From Acidobacteriota bacterium (GTDB taxonomy: Bacteria > Acidobacteriota > Vicinamibacteria > Fen-336): a stretch of DNA of 49,039 nucleotides. The first letter of the stretch is position 1, and each line of letters starts with the position of its first letter. The translations under genes were made by a program, and so were the position numbers. Location of the stretch: contig JAJDNS010000141.1 of assembly GCA_022340585.1 (NCBI GenBank), positions 1 to 49,039 of the forward strand. Reading direction: 5' to 3'. The notes below the pieces were generated by a model. That model saw only the letters and a program-made list of their open reading frames with translations, was not told the origin of the DNA and did not search any database. Below are positions 16,539 through 24,310 of the stretch, piece after piece.

Positions 16539-17200
16539 TCTGTCGTCTCCTTCGCCGCCACCAGGTACAGCAGGCTCCCGAGGGCAGTGCGCTCCTCCGT
16601 CTCGACTCGGAAGCCCGCCTCGGCGACGAGCCGGGAGAGTCCGTCCACCGGCTGGGTGGTGGTCTGGGTCAGCGCGAAGGTCACGAGGAGAAGGGGCAGG
16701 CGCACCGCGCCGTGGACGAGCTTCTCGCCGAGGCTCTCGGGGGTCACCTCGTCGACCAGCCCCAGGCGGCCTGCGGGGCGCAGGACGCGGCAGGAGTGCC
16801 GGAGGGCCCAGACCCTTTCGTCGCTCGAAAGCTCCGAGAAGACGAGCGTGGCCGCGACCAGATCGAAGGACTCGTCCTCGAAGGCGTCCATGCCCGACAC
16901 CCCTTCGTGCTCGAGGTGGACCCGGTCGGAGACCCCGGCATCCACCACCTTCCGGCGCGCCATGGCCAGCATGGGGTCCGAGACATCGAAGGCGACGACC
17001 TCCGCGCCCCTCCTCGCAGCGAGGACGGTCAACGCCCCGGTGCCGCACCCGATCTCCAGCACTCGCATCCCCGGCTCCACGAGGTCGTCGACCAGGCGCC
17101 GCCGCGCGCGATCCGCGGCGCCCAGCGAGAGGAGCGTGATGCCCCGATCGTAGCGCTCCGGCTGCGACTCCAGGACCTTCATGTAGATGGAGCTGGACAT
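16535..17200 (-). CDS. cpaM: SAM-dependent methyltransferase (CpaM-like, corrinoid-protein-associated)
   Basis: A protein of 221 residues with a class I Rossmann methyltransferase fold. Motif I is VLEIGCGTG (47-55), the acidic residue after strand 2 is in VVAFDVSD, and motif IV is FDLVAATLVFSEL. The N-terminus (MKVLESQPERYDRGI) resembles UbiE-like enzymes found beside HgcAB-type fusion genes, which I recall being named CpaM; that name needs a profile search to confirm. The stop overlaps the GTG of the HgcAB-like gene, so the two are co-translated. It could load a methyl group onto the corrinoid or modify the product. A GGGGAAG sequence lies just upstream of the ATG. Confidence 0.82.
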   Translation of the reverse strand: MSSSIYMKVLESQPERYDRGITLLSLGAADRARRRLVDDLVEPGMRVLEIGCGTGALTVLAARRGAEVVAFDVSDPMLAMARRKVVDAGVSDRVHLEHEGVSGMDAFEDESFDLVAATLVFSELSSDERVWALRHSCRVLRPAGRLGLVDEVTPESLGEKLVHGAVRLPLLLVTFALTQTTTQPVDGLSRLVAEAGFRVETEERTALGSLLYLVAAKETTE

Positions 17201-17224
17201 GGCTCTTCCCCGGCAGGGAACACC

Positions 17225-17230
17225 ACCATA
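17225..17230 (-). promoter_or_regulatory. -10-like box upstream of the CpaM/HgcAB-like operon
   Basis: On the minus strand TATGGT lies 24 nt before ATG 17200, leaving a leader that includes GGGGAAG. No clear -35. It is the only TATA-like element in the divergent gap on this strand. Confidence 0.3.
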
Positions 17231-17351
17231 CCGAAATCCCGAGCAATGTGCCGCCTCGGGCGCGCGGTCGTCGGAGGGATGCGACTCCCATGCTCCCGGT
17301 GAGGGTCCAGTGGCCGCGGCAACGGGGAACGGGCCTCGAGAGCGCGCAGTC

Positions 17352-17357
17352 TATACT
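17352..17357 (+). promoter_or_regulatory. -10-like box of the GH5-like gene
   Basis: TATACT (5 of 6 to consensus) sits 16 nt before ATG 17374, followed by GGAGG at 17364-17368. The implied leader is about 10 nt. No -35 consensus. Confidence 0.4.
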
Positions 17358-17373
17358 GCGCCCGGAGGCCTCG

Positions 17374-19233
17374 ATGAGCCGATCACGCCTGGAAACCCTG
17401 GGAGCAACGATCACCTGCGCGCTGGCCGCCGGCATGATCGGCGCGGCCCCGCCCGAGGAGGCGCCCCCGTCGTTTCAGCACTTCGTGACCGCCCGGGACG
17501 GCCGGCTCTACGAGGGTGACCGGGAGCTGCGGTTCATCTCCTTCAACATCCCCAACCTCAACTACGTCGAGGACGAGTTCGCGTTCGACCGCACCCAGCC
17601 CTACCGGCTCCCCGACGAGTACGAGATCCGCGACGCCCTCGAGAGCGTCCGCCAGATCGGCGGGCAGGTCGTCCGCATGTACACCATCCCGGTGCGGCGC
17701 ATGCAGGATCCCGAGGGGGTCCCCACGTTCCTCCTCGCCCCCGGGGAGCTCGACGAGACCTCGATGCAGGCCATGGACCGGGTCCTGGCGGTGGCGGGCG
17801 AGGTGGGTGTGCGGCTCATCTTCCCTCTCCTCAACAACTGGCAGTGGATGGGAGGGCGCCCCCAGTACGCGGAGTTTCGCGGGAAGACGGAGGCGGACTT
17901 CTGGACCGACCGCCAGCTCATCGCCGACTTCAAGCGGACGATCGAGCTGGTTGTCACCCGCACCAACACGATCACCGGCGTCGCCTACCGTGACGACAAG
18001 GCCATCCTCTGCTGGGAGACGGGGAACGAGCTGCAGGCCCCCCACGCCTGGACCCACGAGATCGCCGCGTACCTCAAGGAGCTCGACCCCCACCACCTGG
18101 TCATGGACGGCTACCACGCCATCGACCCCATCCCCGTCCGCGAGGAGGCCGTGGCCGACCCGATGATCGACATCGTGTCCTCCCACCACTACGTGGCCGA
18201 TCCCGAGCTGCTCCGGGCCTTCATCCGCACCAACCAGGAGATCATCGCCGGTCGCAAGCCGTACGTCGTCGGGGAGTTCGGCTTCGTGGGGACCTCGGCG
18301 GTGGAGCGCATCCTCGACGACCTGATGGCGAGCGATGTCTCCGGGGCCCTCATCTGGAGCCTCCGCTTCCACCGGCGCGAGGGAGGCTTCTACTGGCACT
18401 CCGAGCCGCTGGGCAGCGGTCTCTTCAAGGCCTACCACTGGCCGGGCTTCCCCTCGGGGGCCGACTACGACGAGCGCCACCTCCTTGCCCTGATGCGGGC
18501 CCGGGCTTTCGCGATCCAGGACCGGGTGGCTCCACCCCTGGAGGCCCCGGAGGCGCCGCGTCTCCTTCCCATCGAGGACGTCTCCCGCATCTCCTGGCAG
18601 GGATCGGCCGGGGCCTCGGCGTATGTCGTCGAGAGGTCGGCGAGGGAGAGGGGGCCGTGGACGGTGGTGGCCGACGACGTGTCGGACGCTTCGGTGCCCT
18701 ACGAGCCGCTGTTCCACGACACCTCCGCCGCGGTGGGCGGGAGCTACCACTACCGTGTGCGGGCCCGGAACGTCGCCGGAACCTCACCGCCCTCCAACGC
18801 GGTGGGGCCGGTCGCGGTTCCCCACGCGACGCTCATCGACACCATGCGGAGCCGGGCCATCCCCTACAGCGCCCGGGGAGACGTCACCGTGGCCACCGGG
18901 GAGGACCGGCGCTTTCGCGAGCGGCTCCACCGGAGGCGGGCCTCCAACGGCGGCGAGCTCCTCTACGCGGTCCCCGGTCCCCTCGAGGCGTTCCGGGTCC
19001 AGGTGTTCGCCCGGGAAACCGACGATCCCGTGGTGATCCTCGGCTCACCCGACGGCCGCGTGTTCGGCCCCCTGTCCGCGAGGCGCGAGAGCTTCGCCTT
19101 CGCCGACGCGGACTACGGCTACTGGCTCCCCATCCTGTACTCGGGAGAGGGGCGGGACGACGACCGGTATCTCAAGATCGTCTTCCGCAACCCGGCCCAG
19201 CTCTCGCGCGTGGAGATCGACTACGTTCCCTGA
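17374..19233 (+). CDS. Secreted GH5-like glycoside hydrolase (mannanase/cellulase type) with accessory domains
   Basis: A protein of 619 residues. The signal peptide covers about residues 1-27. A (beta/alpha)8 catalytic domain (about 35-380) carries the acid/base Glu in WETGNELQAP and the nucleophile Glu in VVGEFGFVG, the GH5/clan A pattern. Residues about 415-500 resemble a fibronectin type III-like domain (YVVERSARERGPW, YHYRVRARNVAGTSPPSN), and a C-terminal beta-rich domain follows. It should cleave beta-linked polysaccharide, possibly mannan, outside the cytoplasm. I chose ATG 17374 for GGAGG 5 nt upstream and the signal peptide. It ends 19 nt from a convergent small membrane protein gene. 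Confidence 0.85.
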   Translation: MSRSRLETLGATITCALAAGMIGAAPPEEAPPSFQHFVTARDGRLYEGDRELRFISFNIPNLNYVEDEFAFDRTQPYRLPDEYEIRDALESVRQIGGQVVRMYTIPVRRMQDPEGVPTFLLAPGELDETSMQAMDRVLAVAGEVGVRLIFPLLNNWQWMGGRPQYAEFRGKTEADFWTDRQLIADFKRTIELVVTRTNTITGVAYRDDKAILCWETGNELQAPHAWTHEIAAYLKELDPHHLVMDGYHAIDPIPVREEAVADPMIDIVSSHHYVADPELLRAFIRTNQEIIAGRKPYVVGEFGFVGTSAVERILDDLMASDVSGALIWSLRFHRREGGFYWHSEPLGSGLFKAYHWPGFPSGADYDERHLLALMRARAFAIQDRVAPPLEAPEAPRLLPIEDVSRISWQGSAGASAYVVERSARERGPWTVVADDVSDASVPYEPLFHDTSAAVGGSYHYRVRARNVAGTSPPSNAVGPVAVPHATLIDTMRSRAIPYSARGDVTVATGEDRRFRERLHRRRASNGGELLYAVPGPLEAFRVQVFARETDDPVVILGSPDGRVFGPLSARRESFAFADADYGYWLPILYSGEGRDDDRYLKIVFRNPAQLSRVEIDYVP

Positions 19234-19252
19234 GCCAGGGCGGACGGACCGT

Positions 19253-19471
19253 TCACGTCAGGCGGAACAGCCACACCACCGCGGCGACCGTCCCGAGCAG
19301 GATGAGCGCCACGACGAGGACGCCCACGACGGCCGCGAGAAGCTGCAGAGGGCCGGCGAGGGCCGGTCGCGGCGGCTCCCAGGAGTCCTCCAGCTCCTCG
19401 CCCTCGAACGGGTCGAAGTCGTCGGGCTCGCTCGAGCCCGCCGATGGCGGCGGCTGGTGACGGTCGCTCAG
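19253..19471 (-). CDS. Small tail-anchored-type membrane protein (CTG start)
   Basis: A protein of 72 residues. The N-terminal half is hydrophilic, acidic and proline-rich (EPDDFDPFEGEELEDSWEP). A single C-terminal transmembrane helix (about 47-70, rich in Leu/Val/Ala) ends three residues before the stop. No ATG, GTG or TTG in this frame gives a sensible start. CTG at 19471-19469 overlaps the TGA of the PIG-L gene as CTGA, copying the ATGA and GTGA couplings elsewhere here. A GGGGGG tract lies 5 nt upstream. The topology suggests an anchor or small regulatory subunit, but I recognise no family. A start inside the PIG-L gene (a GTG) is possible but less likely. Confidence 0.5.
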   Translation of the reverse strand: MSDRHQPPPSAGSSEPDDFDPFEGEELEDSWEPPRPALAGPLQLLAAVVGVLVVALILLGTVAAVVWLFRLT

Positions 19472-20229
19472 GCTGGCCCCCCGGGCAGGCCCGGAGCCCC
19501 GGGGCTCTGGGGGTGCAGCACGAAGGCTTCGGCGTAGTCGCACAGGGCTTCCATCCCGCGGAAGACCTCCATGCGTCCATGGTCGTTCCCGTAGGTCTCC
19601 TCGATCCTCTGGCTGCGGTGGACGAAGCAGGCCTCGTGCTTTCGCTGCACGGTCGTGCCGATGTCGACGAAGTGGGAGGGGTGGAAGACCTGGGTCTGGT
19701 GCCCGCTCATGACCTCGTAGTAGTAGAGGGCGAAGGGACGGCCCAGCGACTGCCAGGCGTCGTAGGTCAGGAGCGCCGCCGCCCGGTGGTCGCGGTGGGT
19801 GTCGACCGGCCAGTGGCACAAGACGACGTCGGGCTTCTCTTCCGAGAGGACGTCCCGGACCTCCTGGTAGCGCTGCGCGTTGACCTCGGTGGCGCCGTCG
19901 ACCTGCCCGAGGAAGAGGGGGCGCGCTCCGAGGATGGCGCACGCCCGCTCGGCTTCGCCGGTGCGGATGCGCGCGGCGTCCTCGGCCGGTGTGCCCGGAA
20001 TGCCGGCTTCCCCGCGCGTCAGGTAGGCCGAGACGACCTCGTGCCCGAGGTCGGCGAGGCGAGCCATCGTCCCTCCGCACCCGGTCTCGGGGTCGTCGGG
20101 ATGGGCCCCCACGACCATGAACTCCAGATGCCGGGACTTCTCTTCGGCCTGGGCGGCCGCGCCGGCGCTGGCCAGGACCGCCCCTGACGCAAGCAGCAGG
20201 TCACGCCGGCCGAGGGTCGTTGCGCTCAT
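19468..20229 (-). CDS. PIG-L/LmbE-family deacetylase, exported
   Basis: A protein of 253 residues. The N-terminus (GRRDLLLASGAVLASAG) is a Tat-like signal with twin Arg. The enzyme core has the zinc-binding AHPDDPETGCGGT motif near residue 42 and the downstream HRDH, both diagnostic of PIG-L/LmbE/BshB deacetylases that remove acetyl from N-acetylglucosamine-type substrates. GGAGGTGGAGG lies directly before ATG 20229. The stop overlaps the CTG of the small membrane protein gene. Substrate could be a sugar conjugate from polysaccharide breakdown, given the neighbouring glycosidases, but that is context only. Confidence 0.9.
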   Translation of the reverse strand: MSATTLGRRDLLLASGAVLASAGAAAQAEEKSRHLEFMVVGAHPDDPETGCGGTMARLADLGHEVVSAYLTRGEAGIPGTPAEDAARIRTGEAERACAILGARPLFLGQVDGATEVNAQRYQEVRDVLSEEKPDVVLCHWPVDTHRDHRAAALLTYDAWQSLGRPFALYYYEVMSGHQTQVFHPSHFVDIGTTVQRKHEACFVHRSQRIEETYGNDHGRMEVFRGMEALCDYAEAFVLHPQSPGAPGLPGGPA

Positions 20230-20339
20230 CCTCCACCTCCGGGTTGGGGATACGATACCAGTCCCGCGCGTCTCCTCGCGGCGTCGGCCCGCCCCGGCGG
20301 GCCGGGTGGTCCCGAAGACCGGGCAGGAGGCGGCAGACC

Positions 20340-21281
20340 CTGGAAAGCGTCATCAGCATCGTCGCTCCCGTATTCGCCCTGGGGCTCCTCGGCTACCTCT
20401 CGACACGTCTCGGGTGGTTCTCGGACGAGGCGGCGGGGGGGCTGGCCCGCTTCGTGTTCGACTTCGCGGTGCCGCTCATGCTCGTTCGGGTCTTCGTCCA
20501 CGCCCAGCTGCCGAGCACCTTCCCCTGGCCGCTCCTGGCCAGCTTCTACCTGCCGGCCGCGGTGCTGTATGCCGCGGGGATCCTGGTCTCCGGCCGCCTC
20601 TTCGGGCGGGACCGCATGGACCGGACCATCGGGGGCTTCAGCTGCTCCTTCGGCAACGCCGTCCTCCTCGGCCTGCCCCTCGCCCTGTCGGCGCTCGACG
20701 ATGCGGAGATGGTGCCCTTCCTCATCCTGCTGTCGGTGCACGGGCTCGGGTACCTCACCGTGACCACGGGGCTGCTGGAGTACGGCCGGCAGCAGGGCCA
20801 GCCCTGGTCGCGCCTGCCGCTGGCGGTGGGCCGGGGGATGGTGTCGAATCCCATCATCCTGGGGCTGGCCGTGGGCGTGACGATGAACATGATGGGTCTC
20901 ACCCTTCCCGGGCCCGTCGACCGCACCCTGGAGTACATGCAGGGGGCGGTCACGCCCTGCGCGCTCTTCTCGCTGGGCGCGTCGCTCACCCGCTGCCGGA
21001 TCGCGGGCGGCCTGGCGGAGCCTGTCGTCGCCGTCGCGCTCAAGACCGTGCTGATGCCGGTGATGGTCTGGATCCTGGCCGTCCAGCTCTTCGAGTTGCC
21101 CACTCAGTGGAGCCGGGCCGCGATCCTGCTCGCCGCCCAGCCCACCGGCGTGAACGTGTATCTGTTCGCCGTCCGCTATGCGGCGGCGAGGGAGCTGGCC
21201 ACGACCACGGTCTTCCTGGCCACGTCCTTCTCCCTGATCTCGCTGTCCCTGGTGCTCTATCTGCTTCCGTTGATGACCTGA
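20340..21281 (+). CDS. AEC-family (auxin efflux carrier-like) transporter, CTG start
   Basis: A protein of 313 residues with about ten transmembrane helices, in two halves as in the AEC/bile-acid-transporter fold. The N-terminus (LESVISIVAPVFALGLLGYL) and the second-half motif VSNPIILGLAVGV are typical. The frame contains no ATG, GTG or TTG between 20220 and the start of similarity. CTG at 20340 stands where homologues have Met and is preceded by a perfect AGGAGG at 20325-20330, 9 nt away. The alternative TTG at 20220 would add 40 unlikely residues. Members export or import organic acids; the substrate is not predictable here. Confidence 0.88.
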   Translation: MESVISIVAPVFALGLLGYLSTRLGWFSDEAAGGLARFVFDFAVPLMLVRVFVHAQLPSTFPWPLLASFYLPAAVLYAAGILVSGRLFGRDRMDRTIGGFSCSFGNAVLLGLPLALSALDDAEMVPFLILLSVHGLGYLTVTTGLLEYGRQQGQPWSRLPLAVGRGMVSNPIILGLAVGVTMNMMGLTLPGPVDRTLEYMQGAVTPCALFSLGASLTRCRIAGGLAEPVVAVALKTVLMPVMVWILAVQLFELPTQWSRAAILLAAQPTGVNVYLFAVRYAAARELATTTVFLATSFSLISLSLVLYLLPLMT

Positions 21282-21301
21282 GCGGGCTCCCGGGGCCGCG
21301 G

Positions 21302-22609
21302 TCAGTGCCCCCACTGGGCGCGAGCCTGGAGGAATCCGAAAAAGAGGAAGAGCGCCACGGTGCCGCTCAGAAGCGCGGTGGTCGCGGGTCCGTTCCGGAG
21401 CCGGGGGCCGACCCACTCGGAGCGGCCGTTCAGGAGGAGCAGTGTCAGGGCCAGCAGCGGCATGAACAAGGCCCCGAAGACCGCGTAGACCTTCTGGACC
21501 TCACGGAAGCTGAAGAGAAGACCCAGCATGGGGACCAGCGCGAGGGCCCAGAGGTAGCCGCGATAGGGCCGGCTGCGAGCGTCGACCCCGGAGCCCGTCG
21601 TGTCCGTGCGCCCAGCGCGCCCAGGGCCGACGAGCCTCCAGTAGTCCGCGAAGATGTAGGGCACCGCCTGCCAGACCCCGAGGAGGCTGGAGAAGAACGC
21701 CCCGAACGCCCCGAGGAGAAAGGCCCACCGTCCGGCACGGCCCAGCGGGGCCTCGAGTGCGTCGGCGAGGCTGACCACGAGCCCCGCCCCTCGACCCTCC
21801 ACCTCGATGGTGCTCCCGATCACGACCATGGCGAGCCCAAACAGGGCCGTCATCAGGTAGGCGCCGGCGAGATCGATTCGGCAGGACCGCAGATCTCCGG
21901 GCCCCGAGCGGCCTTTCTCGCGGATCCAGTATCCATAGCAGAGCATGGTCAGCGTGCCCCCGACGCCGCCCATGAGGGCCACCGTCCAGCCGAGTCCTTC
22001 GCCGCCCGCGGGGGGGATGCGCGGGAGGGCCATGCCCCCGAGGACGGCGACCCAGTCGTCGCACAGGAGGATCGCGGTGAGGATCACGGTGACGAACATC
22101 ACCCCGATGCAGAGGCCCATCACCTTCTCGAAGAGAGGGAAACCTCCGGCGAGGACGAGGGCCACCCCGAGGAGGCTCGACGCGACTCCGAACACGACCT
22201 TTCCCGTCGCGGCGTCCGAGAAGACCGGGACGATGGCGTGAGCCGCGACCCCGCACGCGCTCATGAGGGCGGAACCCACGAAGAAGCTCCAGAGCAGGAA
22301 GTACGCCCCGAAGACGAGATGGGCGGGGCGGCCGAACCGCCGCAGCGCTCCCTCGAGGAGCGTCTCGCCGGTGGCGAGCTGCCAGCGGGCCAGCCCCTCG
22401 TTCATGACGAGCTTGAGAAAGGCCCCGAGGAGAACGGCCCAGAGCACCACCACGCCCAGCCGGCTGCCGGTGAAGGCGGCCGTCGCCAGGTCGCCGGCCC
22501 CGACCCCGGTGGCGGCGACCAGCAAGCCGGGACCGACGAGGGCGAGGAGCCGGGCGAGGCCCTCCGTCCGCCGGGGGGGGCTGCCACTCGCGTCCGCGCC
22601 GGTGCTCAG
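21302..22609 (-). CDS. Nramp-related membrane transporter, CTG start
   Basis: A protein of 435 residues with 10-11 transmembrane helices and the Nramp/APC-fold start GPGLLVAATGVGAGDLATA. In true Nramp Mn2+/Fe2+ transporters this TM1 site reads DPGN; here it is GAGD, so the metal ligands differ and the cargo may not be Mn2+. The only likely start is CTG 22609, overlapping the TGA of the DUF6265-like gene (CTGA) and in frame with the similarity 28 codons later. An internal TTG at 22525 would cut into TM1. The TM6 His/Met pattern typical of Nramp is also not obvious. Convergent with the AEC gene. Confidence 0.8.
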   Translation of the reverse strand: MSTGADASGSPPRRTEGLARLLALVGPGLLVAATGVGAGDLATAAFTGSRLGVVVLWAVLLGAFLKLVMNEGLARWQLATGETLLEGALRRFGRPAHLVFGAYFLLWSFFVGSALMSACGVAAHAIVPVFSDAATGKVVFGVASSLLGVALVLAGGFPLFEKVMGLCIGVMFVTVILTAILLCDDWVAVLGGMALPRIPPAGGEGLGWTVALMGGVGGTLTMLCYGYWIREKGRSGPGDLRSCRIDLAGAYLMTALFGLAMVVIGSTIEVEGRGAGLVVSLADALEAPLGRAGRWAFLLGAFGAFFSSLLGVWQAVPYIFADYWRLVGPGRAGRTDTTGSGVDARSRPYRGYLWALALVPMLGLLFSFREVQKVYAVFGALFMPLLALTLLLLNGRSEWVGPRLRNGPATTALLSGTVALFLFFGFLQARAQWGH

Positions 22610-23181
22610 GGCTCCCGTCCGGTGGCCGGCACGCGGGTGTAGACGAACGTCTCCTCCCGCGTCGTCCCGTCCTTCCCGTGCATGGCCAGGTGGACCCGCA
22701 AGTGGTCTTCGCCGTCGGGGCGGAACGAGAGTCCGTCGAAGTGAAACGCTCCGTCGGCGACGGCGACCAGGGGGAAGTCGACGGTCTTCTCCTTCTCTTC
22801 CCAGCCCGTGAGATCGGCGTTGAAGTGCTTGAGGCGGAGGACGAGGCTGCCGTCCTCCGGCACGATCGTCATGAGCTCGTAGAAGACCGTCTCACCGTCC
22901 TTCACCAGGCGGAACATCCCCATCATGGCGCCGCCCCGAGGAGGGCTCCAGATCTCTTCGGCGGTCCCTCCCAGCGCCTCGCCCATCCAGTGCCCCGCCA
23001 TCCAGGCCATGTCCTCGACCGCCGCGCTCGGCGCCGGGGCGCCGGCCGAGCGTGCAAACGTGTGCTCGGTCAGCGCCTCCTGGCCGCTGGCGCCGGCGAC
23101 CCCGACGAGGACGCACAGCGCGGCCAGCACCGCCACCCGCCCACGTGTCCGGCCTCCGCGCCCGTGCCCGGCCTCGCTCAT
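22606..23181 (-). CDS. Secreted DUF6265-like protein
   Basis: A protein of 191 residues with an Arg-rich N-terminus, a signal peptide ending near GASG, and a conserved core WMAGHWMGEALGGTAEEIWSPP followed by MGMFRLVKDGET, as in DUF6265-type secreted proteins. The predicted fold is a small lipocalin-like beta barrel. ATG 23181 has a strong GGAGG Shine-Dalgarno (6-7 nt). It is translationally coupled to the Nramp-related transporter by a CTGA overlap. No catalytic residues are recognised; a lipid- or ligand-binding role is conceivable. Confidence 0.72.
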   Translation of the reverse strand: MSEAGHGRGGRTRGRVAVLAALCVLVGVAGASGQEALTEHTFARSAGAPAPSAAVEDMAWMAGHWMGEALGGTAEEIWSPPRGGAMMGMFRLVKDGETVFYELMTIVPEDGSLVLRLKHFNADLTGWEEKEKTVDFPLVAVADGAFHFDGLSFRPDGEDHLRVHLAMHGKDGTTREETFVYTRVPATGREP

Positions 23182-23259
23182 GGTTCACCTCCAAGTGGGA
23201 AGTGACGATGGTAACCCAGGCGAACACGCTAGTATCTGGATTCGCAGGGAGGAGGTTGT

Positions 23260-24291
23260 ATGAAGCGTCGCTCATTCGTCCAGGGCGCCGCCGCCGCCGT
23301 TGCGGCGCCGGTCAGCGCCACGCTGGCGTCGCCGCCGCTCCCCGATGTCGAGATGCTCACCCGGGTGAAGCGCGCGATGCTCTCGATGCAGAGGGCGTCC
23401 TGGGAGCAGGGTGTCGCCGCCCAGGCCTTCCTCGAGCTGGGCGACGACGAGCAGGTCGTCCTGATGGCGAAGGAAGCCGCGCTGCGCCAGACAAAGGAGG
23501 GCCGCCTGTCGGTCCTGTACACCGACAACGGCGTCACGGACCCGGCGGCCTCCGGCGAGGCGGTGCTACGGGCCGCCCGCAGCACCGGAGACGACGACCT
23601 GAAGCAGGCCGCGGAGAGGATGGCTGCCTACCTCCTCGAGACGGCCCCGCGGGCCGCCGACGGGACGCTCTACCACACCCTGAACGCGCCGGAGATCTGG
23701 GTCGACTCGATGTACATGGCGCCCCCGTTCCTCGCCGCGGCCGGCCACCACGAAGAGGCCGTTCGCCAGCTCGACGGCATGGGCCAGCGCCTCTGGAACG
23801 CCGAGAGGCGGCTCCACTCACACCGCTGGCACGAGGGCCGACAGCAGTTCGTCACTGCAAAGGCCTGGGGGGTGGGCAACGGCTGGGCGATGGCGGGTCT
23901 CGCCCGGGTGGTCGACGCGGTGCCGGAGTGTCTGGCCCCCGATCGGGAGCGCCTCGCGCGGCGCGCGAAGGAGACCCTCGACGGCTGCCTCGCCCACCTG
24001 AGGCCGGACGGCCTGTTCCACAATGTGATCGACGATCCGGACACCTTCGTCGAGACGAACCTGTCGCAGATGGCGGCCTACACCGTCTTCAGGGGGGTCC
24101 GGTCGGGGTGGCTGCCCCGCAGCTACCTGCCGCGGGCCCTCGAGATGAGAGAGGCGGCGCACGGCAAGGTCGACGCGCGAGGGTATGTCCAGGGCGTGTG
24201 CGGCGCTCCCTTCTTTGACGCGCCGGGTCGCGCCACCGAGGGCCAGGCCTTCTTCCTGCTCATGGAAGCGGCCCACGCCCGGCTGAGCTGA
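23260..24291 (+). CDS. GH88/GH105-like unsaturated glycuronyl hydrolase, exported
   Basis: A protein of 343 residues. A Tat-like signal (MKRRSFVQGAAAAVAAPVSA) is followed by an (alpha/alpha)6 barrel. WVDSMYMAPPFLA carries the conserved Asp of GH105 enzymes, and AKAWGVGNGWAMAGLARV is the second signature. GH105 enzymes hydrate the unsaturated uronic residue left by polysaccharide lyases on rhamnogalacturonan or similar glycans. GGAGG lies about 5 nt before the ATG. No lyase is encoded nearby. With the GH5-like enzyme and the Oar-like receptor it suggests plant- or algal-polysaccharide use, though the genes are not in one operon. Confidence 0.85.
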   Translation: MKRRSFVQGAAAAVAAPVSATLASPPLPDVEMLTRVKRAMLSMQRASWEQGVAAQAFLELGDDEQVVLMAKEAALRQTKEGRLSVLYTDNGVTDPAASGEAVLRAARSTGDDDLKQAAERMAAYLLETAPRAADGTLYHTLNAPEIWVDSMYMAPPFLAAAGHHEEAVRQLDGMGQRLWNAERRLHSHRWHEGRQQFVTAKAWGVGNGWAMAGLARVVDAVPECLAPDRERLARRAKETLDGCLAHLRPDGLFHNVIDDPDTFVETNLSQMAAYTVFRGVRSGWLPRSYLPRALEMREAAHGKVDARGYVQGVCGAPFFDAPGRATEGQAFFLLMEAAHARLS

Positions 24292-24310
24292 CCGTCGGTA
24301 CGGGGCGAGA

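Noticed and set aside
15438..17200. Mercury methylation as the function of the HgcAB-like locus
   Set aside because: The cap helix and ferredoxin tail differ from the mercury-methylating proteins and the context lacks supporting genes. Similarity alone does not justify the claim.
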